Assembly: GCA_026126065.1 (NCBI GenBank)
Contig: JAHCJY010000002.1
Coordinates: 434,001 to 498,000, forward strand
Direction of reading: 5' to 3'
DNA from: Bauldia sp.
Lineage (GTDB): Bacteria > Pseudomonadota > Alphaproteobacteria > Rhizobiales > Kaistiaceae
DNA length: 64,000 nucleotides
Below the pieces are notes generated by a model. That model had not been told where the DNA came from. It was given only the letters and a program-made list of their open reading frames with translations, and did not search any database. The stretch's first letter is position 1; each line of letters opens with the position of its first letter. Below are positions 46,601-55,869 of the stretch, in pieces. Position numbers and translations under genes: made by a program.

Positions 46601-47299
46601 ATGTCGCGAAAACTCGGCAAGGTGGACATCGTCGAGGCGCTCGCCGACCGCTACGGCTACCGCCGCTACCTCGAGATCGCGACGAGCACGACCGGCGGCC
46701 GCTACCATGCGCTCGATCGCGCCCGGTTCGACGACTGCCGCCGGCTTCTCTACAACTGCCCCGCCGATTTCGACGACGGTATGCCGATCGATTACAGGGC
46801 CACCGGACTCGACATTGCCGGCCTCCTGGCGACCATCGCCGGGGAAGACCGCCGGTTCGACGTCATGCTTGTCGATCCGCACCACACCTACGAAGCGTCG
46901 CTGCGCGATCTCGAGGCGGCATTCGGGCTCCTGCAGCCGGGCGGCGCCATGGTCGTCCACGACTGCCTGCCGCCGGATAAGGCGACAGCGTCCCCGACCC
47001 CTCGCGCGGGCGCCTGGTGCGGCCTGACCTACAAGGCCTTCCTCGACTTCGTGTCCGACCGAACCGACCTTCGCTACGTCACCGTCGACACCGACTATGG
47101 CTGTGGCGTCATCCGCAAGACCGAAGCAGTCCGGCGCGGTCCGGTTGCACGCTGGCTCGAGCGCCGCCGGCGTTCGCAGTGGGCGGCCGTCGGCGATGAC
47201 GCCGATGCCGCCTGGTTGGTGTTTTCACGCCATCGCCGCGGTCTGCTGCGGCTCATCAGCAAAGACCGGTTCCTTCGCGACGGCGACGACCTTGCCTAG
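46601..47299 (+). CDS. Class I SAM-dependent methyltransferase-like protein
   Basis: 232 residues of the Methyltransf_24 type: YRRYLEIATSTTGGRYH in the place of the SAM-binding loop (unusual, lacking the normal glycines), FDVMLVDPHHTYEASLRDLEAAFGLLQPGGAMVVHDCLP as the motif II to III part. Such genes often modify sugars or small compounds; the substrate is unknown. Its stop codon overlaps that of the convergent djlA-like gene (CTAG at 47296-47299). Confidence 0.75.
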   Translation: MSRKLGKVDIVEALADRYGYRRYLEIATSTTGGRYHALDRARFDDCRRLLYNCPADFDDGMPIDYRATGLDIAGLLATIAGEDRRFDVMLVDPHHTYEASLRDLEAAFGLLQPGGAMVVHDCLPPDKATASPTPRAGAWCGLTYKAFLDFVSDRTDLRYVTVDTDYGCGVIRKTEAVRRGPVARWLERRRRSQWAAVGDDADAAWLVFSRHRRGLLRLISKDRFLRDGDDLA

Positions 47300-48006
47300 G
47301 CGCTCGGTTCGGTCGGCTTCCGCTCCCGTTCGATCCGGTCCCACGCCACGTTGATCGCCGCGAGCTTGTGGTTGGCGATCGCGATGAACTCCGCCGGCAC
47401 GCCATGCGCGATCAGCCGGTCGGGATGGTGTTCCGCCACGAGCCGCCGGTAGTGCACACGCAGCTCGGCATAGGAGAGCGTCCGCGCGACGCCGAGGATG
47501 AGATACGGGTCGCCGTCCTCGGGCACGACATGCCGGAGCTTGATCCGCTCGAACGCGCCTTCCGAGAAGCCGAGATGGCGCGCGACCTCGGCGAGGAAGT
47601 CGATCTCCGCGTCGTGAATGATGGTGTCGGCCCCGGCGATGTCGAAGAGGCCATCCATCAGGTCGGCGAGGATCGGATCGTGCGGCTCGTAGAGCCCGGC
47701 GATCTTCTTCGCGTACGATTCGAACCCGGCAACGTCACGGCGAGCCATGGCGAACAGCCGCTCGACGTGCGCTGCCTGGCCCGGAGGCACGTCGACCAGG
47801 CGGCGAAAGGCCCGCACCTCGTCGAGCGTCACGACGCCGTCAGCCTTCGCCATCTTCGCCGAGAGCGCCACCATCGCAACGGAAAAGGCGATGTGCCGGC
47901 GCTCCTCGGGATCGCCGGCGAACAGGGTGCCGATCCGGTCGAAGACCGCGCCGACGGCGACGACGCCATCGCCCACGACCTGCCGGAATCTCTGCCAGAT
48001 GCTCAT
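47296..48006 (-). CDS. DjlA-like TerB and J-domain protein
   Basis: 236 residues. An N-terminal helix, a TerB-like domain at about residues 35-150 (AFSVAMVALSAKMAKADGVVTLDEV, DGLFDIAGADTIIHDAEIDFLAEVARHLG) and a C-terminal J domain with the HPDR tetrad of HHPDRL that activates DnaK. Escherichia coli DjlA has a membrane anchor at the N-terminus; here the start is only weakly hydrophobic (VVGDGVVAVGAVF), so membrane location is uncertain. The 5' side abuts a heptamer-repeat array. Confidence 0.9.
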   Translation of the reverse strand: MSIWQRFRQVVGDGVVAVGAVFDRIGTLFAGDPEERRHIAFSVAMVALSAKMAKADGVVTLDEVRAFRRLVDVPPGQAAHVERLFAMARRDVAGFESYAKKIAGLYEPHDPILADLMDGLFDIAGADTIIHDAEIDFLAEVARHLGFSEGAFERIKLRHVVPEDGDPYLILGVARTLSYAELRVHYRRLVAEHHPDRLIAHGVPAEFIAIANHKLAAINVAWDRIERERKPTEPSA

Positions 48007-48021
48007 CGCGCGACTCTAAAG

Positions 48022-48098
48022 GCGAATAGCGAGTAGCGAATAGCGAGTAGACGCGCACCTGCGCCAACCCTATTCGCTACTCGCTACTCCCTATTCGC
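48022..48098. repeat. Inverted heptamer array GCGARTA, copy 1
   Basis: Four tandem 7-mers GCGAATA/GCGAGTA (48022-48049) face four reverse-complement units TATTCGC/TACTCGC/TACTCCC (48071-48098) across a 21-base spacer, so the region can fold into a long hairpin. Its right edge is 15 bases from the start codon of the hydantoinase-type gene. A larger version lies at 53187-53345. Confidence 0.8.
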
Positions 48099-48112
48099 TC
48101 TCTTGCCGGCCC

Positions 48113-51100
48113 TTGCCCCACCCGTCCGCGCCTCTCCCCTGGCACTTCTGGATCGACCGCGGCGGCACGTTCACCGACATCGTCGCGCGCGATCCATCGG
48201 GCGTCCTTCACACCGAGAAAGTGCTTTCCGAGAGTCCCGCCTATGCGGACGCGGCGGCCGAGGGCATCCGCCGCGTTCTCGGACTGTCGCCCGGCGCGCC
48301 CTTCCCCGCCGACCGCATCGGCGGCGTCCGCATGGGCACGACCGTCGCCACGAACGCCCTTCTCGAACGGAAGGGCGACCGCGTCCTCCTCCTCGTCACG
48401 CGCGGCTTCCGCGACGCGCTCCGCATCGGCAACCAGGCGCGGCCTGACATCTTCGCCAGGCGCATCGTGAAGCCCGCGATGCTGTACGAGCGCGTCGTCG
48501 AGGTCGACGAGCGGGTGCGCGCGGACGGCACGGTCGAGCAGTCGCTGGACGAGGCGGAGATCGCCATCGCGCTGGAAGACGCCCGCGCCGAGGGCTTTGC
48601 GTCGCTGGCGATCGCTTTCATGCACGCCTGGGCCTTCCCGGCGCATGAGGCGCGGGTCGCCGCCCTCGCCCGTGCCCTGGGCTTCGCACAGGTCTCGGCC
48701 AGTCATGACGTCTCGCCGCTCGTCAAGTTCGTTGGCCGCGCCGACACCACCGTGGCCGACGCCTACCTGTCGCCGGTGCTGCGCCGCTATGTCGACCGGG
48801 TCGAGCGCCAGCTGGCGCCCCGCGCCGGGAGCACCGCCACCGCGCCGCCGCTCCTCTTCATGCAGTCGCATGGCGGCCTCGTCGCGGCGGAGCGTTTTCG
48901 CGGCAAGGATGCCGTCCTGTCCGGTCCCGCCGGCGGCGTGGTGGCCTCCGTCGAGACCGCCCGACGCGCCGGGTTCCCACGCGTCGTCGGCTTCGACATG
49001 GGCGGCACGTCCACCGACGTCTCCCACTATGACGGTGCGTTCGAGCGCGACTTCGAGACCGAGATCGCCGGCGTCCGCATCCGGGCGCCGATCCTCCGCA
49101 TCCACACGGTCGCCGCCGGCGGCGGCTCGATCCTCGCCTTCGACAATGGCCGTTTCCGCGTCGGGCCGGAATCCGCCGGCGCGCGGCCCGGGCCGGCGGC
49201 ATACCGGGCCGGCGGCCCGCTCACCGTGACCGACGCCAATGTGATGGTGGGCAAGCTCGCGCCCCGGCACTTCCCCGCGCTCTTCGGTCCGGACCGGAAC
49301 GAGCCGCTCGACTTCGACGGCGTCCGCACCCACTTCGCCGAGCTTGCCCTGCGCGTTGCCGACGGACGCCCGCCGGAGGCCGTCGCCGACGGCTTCATCC
49401 GCATCGCCGTCGAGAACATGGCTGCCGCCATCCGCCGGATCTCGGTCGAACGCGGCCACGACGTGCGAAGCCACGTCCTCAACTGCTTCGGCGGCGCCGG
49501 CGGCCAGCACGCCTGCCTCGTCGCCGAACGGCTCGGCATGACGACGGTCCTCCTGCACCCGCTGTCGGGGATTCTCTCCGCCTACGGGATGGGCCTTGCC
49601 CGGATCGGTGCAAACCGCAGTCGCGCCATGCTGTTGCGGCTCGATGCGGAATCAGGATCAGAGGCCGCCGCAACCATCGCCGCGGCGGCCGCCGATCTCG
49701 CTTCGGCGGCTCGTGAATCGCTGGAGCAGCCGCCGGGAAGCGACTCTCGCATCGAGACGATCGTCCGCGGCCACCTCCGCTACGACGGCTCCGACGCGAC
49801 GCTTCCGGTACTCCTCACCCGCACCGACGGCGAAGAGCACCGCGGCCGCCATGCAACACCGCAGACGCGAGCCGATCTGCGGGCGCCGGACGAAGCGGTC
49901 GCAGCCTTCATCGCGGAGCACCGCCGCCAGTTCGGCTTCCTGATGGAGGGCCGCGCCGTCGTCCTCGACACAATGGAGGTCGAGGTAGCCGTCGTTGACG
50001 ACGAGCCGCAGGAGACGCCCCGCCCTCTCCTCGCGACCGCGCCGGAAGCCCGCGAGGCGACCCGATTCTTCTCCACCGGCGCGTGGCACGACGCGCCGGT
50101 GTTCCTCCGCAGCGATCTCGCTCCCGGCCACACCCTCGCCGGCCCTGCCCTCATCATCGAGCCGCACCAGACCATCGTGATCGAGCCGGGCTGGTCCGCC
50201 GAGGTCACGGCCCTCGACCACATCCTCCTCCGGCACTCGCATCGTCATCTCGGCGAAGGCCGGGACCCATGGGCAGCCACAGCCGGTCCCGATCCCGTCC
50301 TCCTCGAGCTCTTCGCCAACCGCTTCATGGCGATCGCCGAGGAAATGGGCGTCGTCCTCCGCAACACGGCGCATTCGGTGAACATCAAGGAGCGGCTCGA
50401 CTTCTCCTGCGCGATCTTCAACGCGGCGGGCGAGCTCGTCGCCAACGCCCCGCACGTCCCCGTCCATCTCGGCTCGATGGACCGTTCGGTGACCACCGTG
50501 ATCCGCCGGAACGCCGGCGCGATCCGGCCCGGCGATGTCTTCGCGCTCAACGCTCCCTATGACGGCGGCACCCACCTCCCAGATATCACCGTCGTCACGC
50601 CCGTCTTCGACGGCGTGGCAATCCGATTTTGGGTCGCTTCGCGCGGCCACCATGCCGACATCGGCGGGCTTGCCCCGGGCTCGATGACGCCGCGTGCCGT
50701 CACCGTCGACGAGGAGGGCGTCCTCATCGACAATTTCCGTCTCGTCGAGGACGGGCGGTTCCGCGAGGCGGAGGCGGCCGATCTCCTCACCGGCGCGAAA
50801 TGGCCCGTCCGCAACGTCGCGCAGAACCTCGCCGACCTTCGCGCCCAGGTCGCGGCCAACCAGCGCGGCGCGGCGGGCCTTGCGGCGCTGGTCGCCGAGT
50901 TCGGTCCGGACATGGTCGCCGCCTACATGGCGCACGTCATGGACAACGCGGAGGAAGCGATCCGCCGTGTCATCGATGGCCTCGGCGACGGCGCCTTCGC
51001 GGTCGAGAACGACCAGGGCTCGATCATAAGCGTCGCCGTCACGATCGACCGCGCGAACCGTCGGGCGACGCTCGACTTCGCTGGCACGTCGCCCCAGCAG

Positions 51101-51817
51101 GCCGACAATTTCAACGCGCCCGAGCCGGTGACGCGGGCGGCCATCCTCTACTGCTTCCGCGTCCTCGCCGGCGGATCGATGCCCATCAACGCCGGCTGCC
51201 TACGTCCGCTCGACGTCATCATTCCCGACGGCTCGATGCTACGCCCGCGCTACCCGGCGGCGGTGGCCGCAGGAAATGTCGAGACGTCCATGCAGGTGAC
51301 CGACTGCGTTTTCGGCGCGCTCCGTGCAATGGCGTCGAGCCAGGGCACGATGAACAACCTCACCTTCGGCAACGCGCGGCACCAGTACTATGAGACGATC
51401 GCTTCCGGTTCGCCCGCCGGGCCCGGCTTCGACGGCACCGCGGCGGTGCAGGCCCACATGACCAATTCCCGCCTCACCGATCCCGAGGTCCTCGAGCTGC
51501 GCTTCCCGGTCGTGCTCGATGAGTTCCGCATCCGCGAGAGTTCGGGCGGACGCGGGCGCTGGTCGGCCGGTGACGGCACCGTGCGGACGATCCGCTTCCT
51601 CGAGGAGATGGATCTCGCCATCCTCGCCTCGCACCGTCGCGTCCCGCCGCACGGGCTCGACGGCGGCGAGCTGGGCGAGCGCGGTACGACACGAATCCTG
51701 CGCGCCGACGGCACGATCGAAGACCTCGGCAGCTCGGATCAGACGGTGGTGAAAGCGGGGGATGCGGTGATGATCGTCACGCCCACCGGCGGCGGTTTCG
51801 GCACGCCATCGGCATAG
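48113..51817 (+). CDS. Fused hydantoinase/5-oxoprolinase A-B protein
   Basis: 1234 residues: an HyuA-type ATPase/hydrolase half and an HyuB half in one chain, as in ATP-dependent 5-oxoprolinase (OPLAH). HyuA begins [14 protein letters not shown] (phosphate loop), then [17 protein letters not shown] and [17 protein letters not shown]; HyuB begins [20 protein letters not shown] and has [17 protein letters not shown] and the C-terminal [10 protein letters not shown]. Substrate could be oxoproline or a hydantoin. The start is a TTG at 48113 just after the heptamer array, and no good ribosome-binding site or promoter is visible between them. The linker between halves (residues 708-722) is encoded by the palindromic repeat at 50245. 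Confidence 0.92.
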   Translation: MPHPSAPLPWHFWIDRGGTFTDIVARDPSGVLHTEKVLSESPAYADAAAEGIRRVLGLSPGAPFPADRIGGVRMGTTVATNALLERKGDRVLLLVTRGFRDALRIGNQARPDIFARRIVKPAMLYERVVEVDERVRADGTVEQSLDEAEIAIALEDARAEGFASLAIAFMHAWAFPAHEARVAALARALGFAQVSASHDVSPLVKFVGRADTTVADAYLSPVLRRYVDRVERQLAPRAGSTATAPPLLFMQSHGGLVAAERFRGKDAVLSGPAGGVVASVETARRAGFPRVVGFDMGGTSTDVSHYDGAFERDFETEIAGVRIRAPILRIHTVAAGGGSILAFDNGRFRVGPESAGARPGPAAYRAGGPLTVTDANVMVGKLAPRHFPALFGPDRNEPLDFDGVRTHFAELALRVADGRPPEAVADGFIRIAVENMAAAIRRISVERGHDVRSHVLNCFGGAGGQHACLVAERLGMTTVLLHPLSGILSAYGMGLARIGANRSRAMLLRLDAESGSEAAATIAAAAADLASAARESLEQPPGSDSRIETIVRGHLRYDGSDATLPVLLTRTDGEEHRGRHATPQTRADLRAPDEAVAAFIAEHRRQFGFLMEGRAVVLDTMEVEVAVVDDEPQETPRPLLATAPEAREATRFFSTGAWHDAPVFLRSDLAPGHTLAGPALIIEPHQTIVIEPGWSAEVTALDHILLRHSHRHLGEGRDPWAATAGPDPVLLELFANRFMAIAEEMGVVLRNTAHSVNIKERLDFSCAIFNAAGELVANAPHVPVHLGSMDRSVTTVIRRNAGAIRPGDVFALNAPYDGGTHLPDITVVTPVFDGVAIRFWVASRGHHADIGGLAPGSMTPRAVTVDEEGVLIDNFRLVEDGRFREAEAADLLTGAKWPVRNVAQNLADLRAQVAANQRGAAGLAALVAEFGPDMVAAYMAHVMDNAEEAIRRVIDGLGDGAFAVENDQGSIISVAVTIDRANRRATLDFAGTSPQQADNFNAPEPVTRAAILYCFRVLAGGSMPINAGCLRPLDVIIPDGSMLRPRYPAAVAAGNVETSMQVTDCVFGALRAMASSQGTMNNLTFGNARHQYYETIASGSPAGPGFDGTAAVQAHMTNSRLTDPEVLELRFPVVLDEFRIRESSGGRGRWSAGDGTVRTIRFLEEMDLAILASHRRVPPHGLDGGELGERGTTRILRADGTIEDLGSSDQTVVKAGDAVMIVTPTGGGFGTPSA
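50245..50272 (+). repeat. Palindromic repeat inside the hydantoinase gene
   Basis: TCATCTCGGCGAAGGCCGGG continuing ACCCATGG: 23 of 26 aligned bases match the intergenic copy at 42882. The stem pair C-G of that copy is G-C here (a compensating change) and another pair is T-G, so the hairpin is conserved. It is read in frame as HLGEGRDPW at the junction of HyuA and HyuB. Confidence 0.75.
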
Positions 51818-51834
51818 GGCGGCGCCACAAGAGA

Positions 51835-51865
51835 GGGCGGCCGCGGGACGGCCCGCGCGCCGCCC
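51835..51865. terminator. Bidirectional hairpin terminator
   Basis: GGGCGGC-CGCGGG-ACGG-CCCGCG-C-GCCGCCC, a 13-bp GC stem with one bulge between the ends of the hydantoinase gene (plus) and the Lys/Ala/Pro-rich gene (minus). On the plus strand it is followed by CTATATAT. Confidence 0.7.
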
Positions 51866-51878
51866 CTATATATCGAGA

Positions 51879-51989
51879 CTACTTCTTCTTCGCCGGAGCG
51901 GCCTTTGCCGCCGGCTTCGCAGCAGGCTTGGCAGCAGCCTTCGCCGGTGCTTTAGCAGGGGCCTTGGCCCCTTTTCCCTTGTCAGCCAA
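51879..51989 (-). CDS. Lys/Ala/Pro-rich miniprotein, histone H1-tail-like
   Basis: 36 residues, MADKGKG followed by AKAP, AKAAAKP and AKP repeats and ending PAKKK; the composition is like the DNA-binding tails of histone H1-type bacterial proteins. I chose TTG at 51989 because GGAGAGA lies five bases upstream and translation begins MADKG; an ATG at 52082 in frame would add 31 residues with no repeat character and no good ribosome-binding site. A strong hairpin follows the stop. Nucleoid binding is an inference from composition. Confidence 0.6.
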   Translation of the reverse strand: MADKGKGAKAPAKAPAKAAAKPAAKPAAKAAPAKKK

Positions 51990-52276
51990 TTCTCTCTCCA
52001 ACGTTCGGTGACACGGTCCGTACGCCCGACCTCTCGGGAAGAGAGGCAAGTCTAAATACACCGATTTCCTTGACCACTCCACAGTCGCGCAAGTGCGGAG
52101 GCCGTTTTTTATTGGTTTTTTGGGCCGATCAGGCCATATCGTGCGGCGAATGTGGACTAGAACGCCGTCCTAGTGCCGTTTGACGGCATGCCTCCGACCT
52201 CGTCCGGGTGCGAATCGGTCGTGGCCCTCACCGACGCGGCGATCGGCGAATCCCTCGGCCCGCCGGCGCGGTCGCG

Positions 52277-53119
52277 CTACTGCGCCAGCCGCTCGATCAG
52301 CGTGCCGATATCGGTGGGGAGGATCGCGGCGTTCGCCGGGCTGAAAGCGGCCGGATCGCCTGGCGCATAGGCCAGCGGGGTCGCATTGCCGCCGGCGTCG
52401 ACCATGAGCGGCAGGAAGGTGGGCATGGCAGGCGGCGGCATCACCGGCGTCGGCCGGCAGTAGCGCGTCGTCCCCGCCTCGTTGTGGCGCGCGAGATCGA
52501 GATGAAGATGGTCGTCGTGACCCTCGTAGCCGGGCCCGAGGACGGTCGTGAAGTACTGGCAGGCGCTGTAGTGAACGTCCCGGAGGAAGTCCTGCTCCGC
52601 GGGCGTGCCGCGATGCCAGTCCTCGAGGATGCTCACTGTCCGCCCGTCGGCGAGGACGAAGGCGCCGATGTCGAGCGCGTTGCCGAACGCGTGCTCGGAG
52701 AGTTCCGCGCCAGGCCGGTTCATGATCGTGCGGCAGTTGTAGCCGCCCATCTGCCTTATGCCGACGACGGGCGATCCGAGCCGCGCCATCGATGAGGGCA
52801 GCACCGCATGCGTCAGCCACGCCTCGACCGTGACGGCCATCGGGCAGTCGATCGTCGCCCGCGGCTGGAGCTGCACCTGCCCGTTGATCAGGGCCGCGAC
52901 GATCAGCGGTTGCTCGAGGCCACACACCCGCTGCTCGGTGATGCTGCGGGCGCGGACGATGTTATCGTCGCCGCGGAACGGCCGCTGCGCCATGCACGCG
53001 TTCTCCGCGACCGCGCGCCAGGGCTCGCGACGCTGGAAATTGAAGATGTTCAGGGCACAGCCACCGAGGCTCAGAAGCACCAGGGCCGACACCGCCAGAT
53101 ACACAACACGACGGGACAT
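52277..53119 (-). CDS. Extensin-like lipoprotein, putative peptidoglycan endo/carboxypeptidase
   Basis: 280 residues. A lipoprotein signal peptide with lipobox SLGGC (Cys at about residue 21) and an Extensin-like_C domain: four or more cysteines (CGLEQP, DCPMAVT, NCRTI, ACQYF, YCRP), SEHAFGNALDIGAF with the first metal ligands and GHDDHLHLDLARH with the second, the HxH pattern of the LAS/D-Ala-D-Ala carboxypeptidase superfamily. It is probably periplasmic and acts on peptidoglycan. Its 5' side is next to the second heptamer array. Confidence 0.88.
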   Translation of the reverse strand: MSRRVVYLAVSALVLLSLGGCALNIFNFQRREPWRAVAENACMAQRPFRGDDNIVRARSITEQRVCGLEQPLIVAALINGQVQLQPRATIDCPMAVTVEAWLTHAVLPSSMARLGSPVVGIRQMGGYNCRTIMNRPGAELSEHAFGNALDIGAFVLADGRTVSILEDWHRGTPAEQDFLRDVHYSACQYFTTVLGPGYEGHDDHLHLDLARHNEAGTTRYCRPTPVMPPPAMPTFLPLMVDAGGNATPLAYAPGDPAAFSPANAAILPTDIGTLIERLAQ

Positions 53120-53186
53120 GCCCGTAGAATTGCCGCACGGGGGTTAAGGGAGCGTCAACCACGACCGCCCCCCAAGGCGGGCGAGA

Positions 53187-53345
53187 GCGAATAGCGAATA
53201 GCGAGTAGCGAATAGCGAGTAGCGAGTAGCAGGCGCCTACGACGGACGCGGCGCCGCCCCTTCCCTATTCCCTATTCGCTATTCGCTATTCGCTACTCGC
53301 TATTCGCTATTCGCTATTCGCTACTCCTCGCTACTCCCTATTCGC
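53187..53345. repeat. Inverted heptamer array GCGARTA, copy 2
   Basis: Six tandem GCGAATA/GCGAGTA units (53187-53228) face about eleven reverse-complement units (TATTCGC, TACTCGC and variants, 53266-53345, with one single-base slip near 53328) across a GC-rich spacer of 37 bases. Same unit and same inverted plan as 48022-48098. The right edge is 14 bases from the stop codon of the cation-efflux gene. Confidence 0.85.
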
Positions 53346-53359
53346 CTCTTCTCACCCCC

Positions 53360-54289
53360 TCACACCACCACGATCCCCGCGTGCTTCGCCTTGTCCTCCG
53401 GCTCGACATGGATCGAGATACGGACGTCCTCGAATTCGTCGCGGATGGCCCGTTCGATGCGGTCGCAGATGTCGTGCGCTTGCGTGACCGGCATGGTGCC
53501 GGCGACGACGAGGTGGAATTCGACGAAGGTCAGCCGGCCGGCGTGGCGGGTCCGGAGGTCGTGTGCCTCGATCGCGCCCTCGGCCTCGCGCGAAATGATG
53601 CTGCGGATGCGATCGACGCGGTCCGGCGCGAGGGCCTCGTCCATGAGGCCGCCAACCGACTCGCGGACGAGCCGCCAGCCGGTCCACAGGATGTTGAGCG
53701 CGACCAGCGCCGCAACGATCGGATCGATGACGGGCACGCCGGTCACGGCGGCAAGGAGGACTCCGACGATGACACCGACGGACGTCACGACGTCGGTGAA
53801 GAGGTGGCGGCCATCGGCAACCAGGGCCGGCGAGCGGAGCTGCCGTCCCTGCACCACCAGCACATAGCCCCAGGCGGCATTGATCGCGGTGGCACCCAGG
53901 CTGATGAGAAGGCCGAGCGAGACGTCGTCGATCGCCGGCGGATCCGAGAACGCCTGCCAGGCCTCCCACAGGATCGACGCTGCGGCGACGATAATGAGGA
54001 CGCCTTCCGCCACGGCCGAAAAATACTCGGCCTTGGTATGGCCGTAGGGATGGTTGGTGTCCGCCGGCTTGGATGCCACCCAGATCGTCACGATAACGGC
54101 CAGCGCCGCGCCGACGTTGACGAGGCTCTCCAGGGCATCGGAGTAGAGACCGACGCTTCCGGTGAGCCACCACGCGAGCAGCTTCAGGCCGAGCACGGCA
54201 AGACCGACGACGAAGGTCGCCATCGCGAGCAGCATCGACCGCTGCAGCGGCCGGGGCGTCTCGGTGGGACCGGAGATGACGGGCTTCAT
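53360..54289 (-). CDS. Cation diffusion facilitator (CDF) transporter
   Basis: 309 residues, six membrane helices and a cytoplasmic C-terminal domain. Metal-site motifs: GLYSDALESLVNVGA in helix 2 and DGRHLFTDVVTSVGV in helix 5, and the conserved loop HPYGHTKAEYFSAVAEG. It should export Zn2+, Fe2+ or another divalent metal in exchange for protons; the first motif has Glu in the place of one common Asp, so metal choice cannot be predicted. Divergent from the sigma factor gene. Confidence 0.92.
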   Translation of the reverse strand: MKPVISGPTETPRPLQRSMLLAMATFVVGLAVLGLKLLAWWLTGSVGLYSDALESLVNVGAALAVIVTIWVASKPADTNHPYGHTKAEYFSAVAEGVLIIVAAASILWEAWQAFSDPPAIDDVSLGLLISLGATAINAAWGYVLVVQGRQLRSPALVADGRHLFTDVVTSVGVIVGVLLAAVTGVPVIDPIVAALVALNILWTGWRLVRESVGGLMDEALAPDRVDRIRSIISREAEGAIEAHDLRTRHAGRLTFVEFHLVVAGTMPVTQAHDICDRIERAIRDEFEDVRISIHVEPEDKAKHAGIVVV

Positions 54290-54523
54290 CGCCGTGTCCT
54301 ATGCCGCGTGGGAAGTGATTGCCAGCGTCGGCAACCGGCTCCCTCCTCGCGCGTTCAACCGCTGCGGTGATCCGTAGGTCGGTTCGCTTCGTACATGCCA
54401 AAGGTCGATTGCGTCGACGTGCTCGGGGGAGCCCCAGCCTCCACCGGACGGCGACGTGTTCACAGCCAGCGAACCCTCACCTGCGGCCGGCACCGCCTCC
54501 GAGAAAGCGCCTCTCCGCTGAAA

Positions 54524-55075
54524 ATGACCTCGACCACTGCCGAGCTCGAAACGCTCCTCGCCGCCACGGCCGCGGGAGACCGCGCCGCTTTCAGGTCGCT
54601 CTACGGCGCGACCTCCGCGAAACTATATGCAATCGTCCTTCGTATCTGTCGGGAACCTGGGCTCGCCCAGGACGCATTGCAGGAGACCTATCTAAAGGTC
54701 TGGACCCGTGCGGAGCGGTTCCGCGCCGAGGAAGGCAACCCCAACAGCTGGCTGGCGGCGATCGCGCGCAACACGGCGATCGACGCCGTGCGCCGGCGGA
54801 CGGATGTCGCCCTGGGCATGGATGAAGAGGGGAGAAGCGTGATCGAGGGAATGGCCATGGCAACGGAAGGAGCGGACATCGCCGATGTCCATGCGCTCCG
54901 TCATTGCCTGTCCGGCCTCGACGAGCGCCAGCGCGACTGCGTGGTCCTCGCCTATTGCTGGGGGTCCTCGCGGGAGGAACTCGCCGAACGGTTCGACAGG
55001 CCCGTGGGCACGATCAAGACGTGGCTCCACCGCGGCCTTGCGAGCCTGAAGGCCTGCCTGGGAGCGGCGGCATGA
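54524..55075 (+). CDS. ECF sigma factor
   Basis: 183 residues, with sigma-2 (RAAFRSLYGATSAKLYAIVLRICREPGLAQDALQETYLKVW) and sigma-4 (LDERQRDCVVLAYCWGSSREELAERFDRPVGTIKTWLHRGLASLK) regions and a short linker. It directs RNA polymerase to stress promoters under control of the next gene, an RskA-type anti-sigma factor, which it overlaps as ATGA. I chose ATG 54524; longer frames from 54395 lack sigma homology. Confidence 0.93.
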   Translation: MTSTTAELETLLAATAAGDRAAFRSLYGATSAKLYAIVLRICREPGLAQDALQETYLKVWTRAERFRAEEGNPNSWLAAIARNTAIDAVRRRTDVALGMDEEGRSVIEGMAMATEGADIADVHALRHCLSGLDERQRDCVVLAYCWGSSREELAERFDRPVGTIKTWLHRGLASLKACLGAAA

Positions 55076-55782
55076 CCGACGAGCAGCGCGCCCTCGCCGG
55101 TGAGTTCGTTCTCGGAACGCTCGGCAGCGCCGAGCGGGAGGAGGCCGAGCGCCTGTTCCGCTCCAATCCCGATTTTGCCGCCGAGGTGCGGATGTGGCGT
55201 CGCCGCCTCGATCCGCTCAACGCGGGAGTGGCGCCCGTGACGCCCCCGCCGGAACTCTGGGCGCGCATAGAGGCCAGGATGGGGGGGACCGCGTCCGCAT
55301 CGGCCGCAGCACCCTCCGGCAACGTGGTCGAGCTGCGCCGGAAGGTCGGCATCTGGCGGACGGCCACGATCGCCGTCACCGCTCTTGCGGCGGCGTTGGC
55401 CTTTACCCTCTTCCTCGGTCCGCAGCTCCGCGGGACTACCCCGGAGCAGTACGTCGCCGTCCTTGATTCGCCCGAAGGCCCCACCTCCATCGTGGTCGAG
55501 GTGAACGCGGCGACCGGGGTCGTGACGGCCTATTCCGTCGCAGCCATCGCGCCGCCGGACCGGAGCCTTGAGCTTTGGTACATCGGCGATGGTCAGGCGC
55601 CACTGGCGCTCGGCCTGCTCGACGCGGTTGGCGCCCGCATCGAGATCGCCACCGCAAATATCCCGAATTTCAGCCCTTCCGGCGCAATCTTCGCGGTGAC
55701 CGACGAGCCGCGCGGCGGCTCCCCGACCGGAGATCCGACCGGCCCGGTTGTCCTCGCCGGCGGCCTCGTTCGGGCCATGTGA
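55072..55782 (+). CDS. RskA-type membrane anti-sigma factor
   Basis: 236 residues: an N-terminal anti-sigma (ZAS-like but without an obvious zinc HxxxCxxC motif) domain with FVLGTLGSAEREEAERL, one membrane helix (TATIAVTALAAALAFTLFLGP) and a C-terminal RskA domain (LDSPEGPTSIVVEVNAATGVV, RSLELWYIGDGQAPLALGLL, SGAIFAVTDEPRGGSPTGDPTGPVVLAG). It is expected to hold the ECF sigma factor and release it after cleavage. Coupled to the sigma gene by a 4-base overlap. Confidence 0.9.
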   Translation: MTDEQRALAGEFVLGTLGSAEREEAERLFRSNPDFAAEVRMWRRRLDPLNAGVAPVTPPPELWARIEARMGGTASASAAAPSGNVVELRRKVGIWRTATIAVTALAAALAFTLFLGPQLRGTTPEQYVAVLDSPEGPTSIVVEVNAATGVVTAYSVAAIAPPDRSLELWYIGDGQAPLALGLLDAVGARIEIATANIPNFSPSGAIFAVTDEPRGGSPTGDPTGPVVLAGGLVRAM

Positions 55783-55869
55783 TACGCGCAGGGGAGAAGC
55801 GCGCACGGACGTAGGCACCGCTCACGGATTCGTGCACACTGCCCTGGGGCCAAGGGCTTTTAGGGACGG

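Noticed and set aside
45084-47027. 647-residue open frame over the RNase P RNA and murI
   Set aside because: It crosses conserved RNase P RNA and the real murI frame; no protein family is visible.
49658-50935. 425-residue minus-strand frame opposite the hydantoinase gene
   Set aside because: Antisense shadow; only the PAFA-MT peptide from the palindromic repeat looks familiar, and that is a repeat artefact.
48022-53345. Heptamer arrays as CRISPR
   Set aside because: Units are contiguous 7-mers without spacers, arranged in inverted arms, and no cas genes are near.
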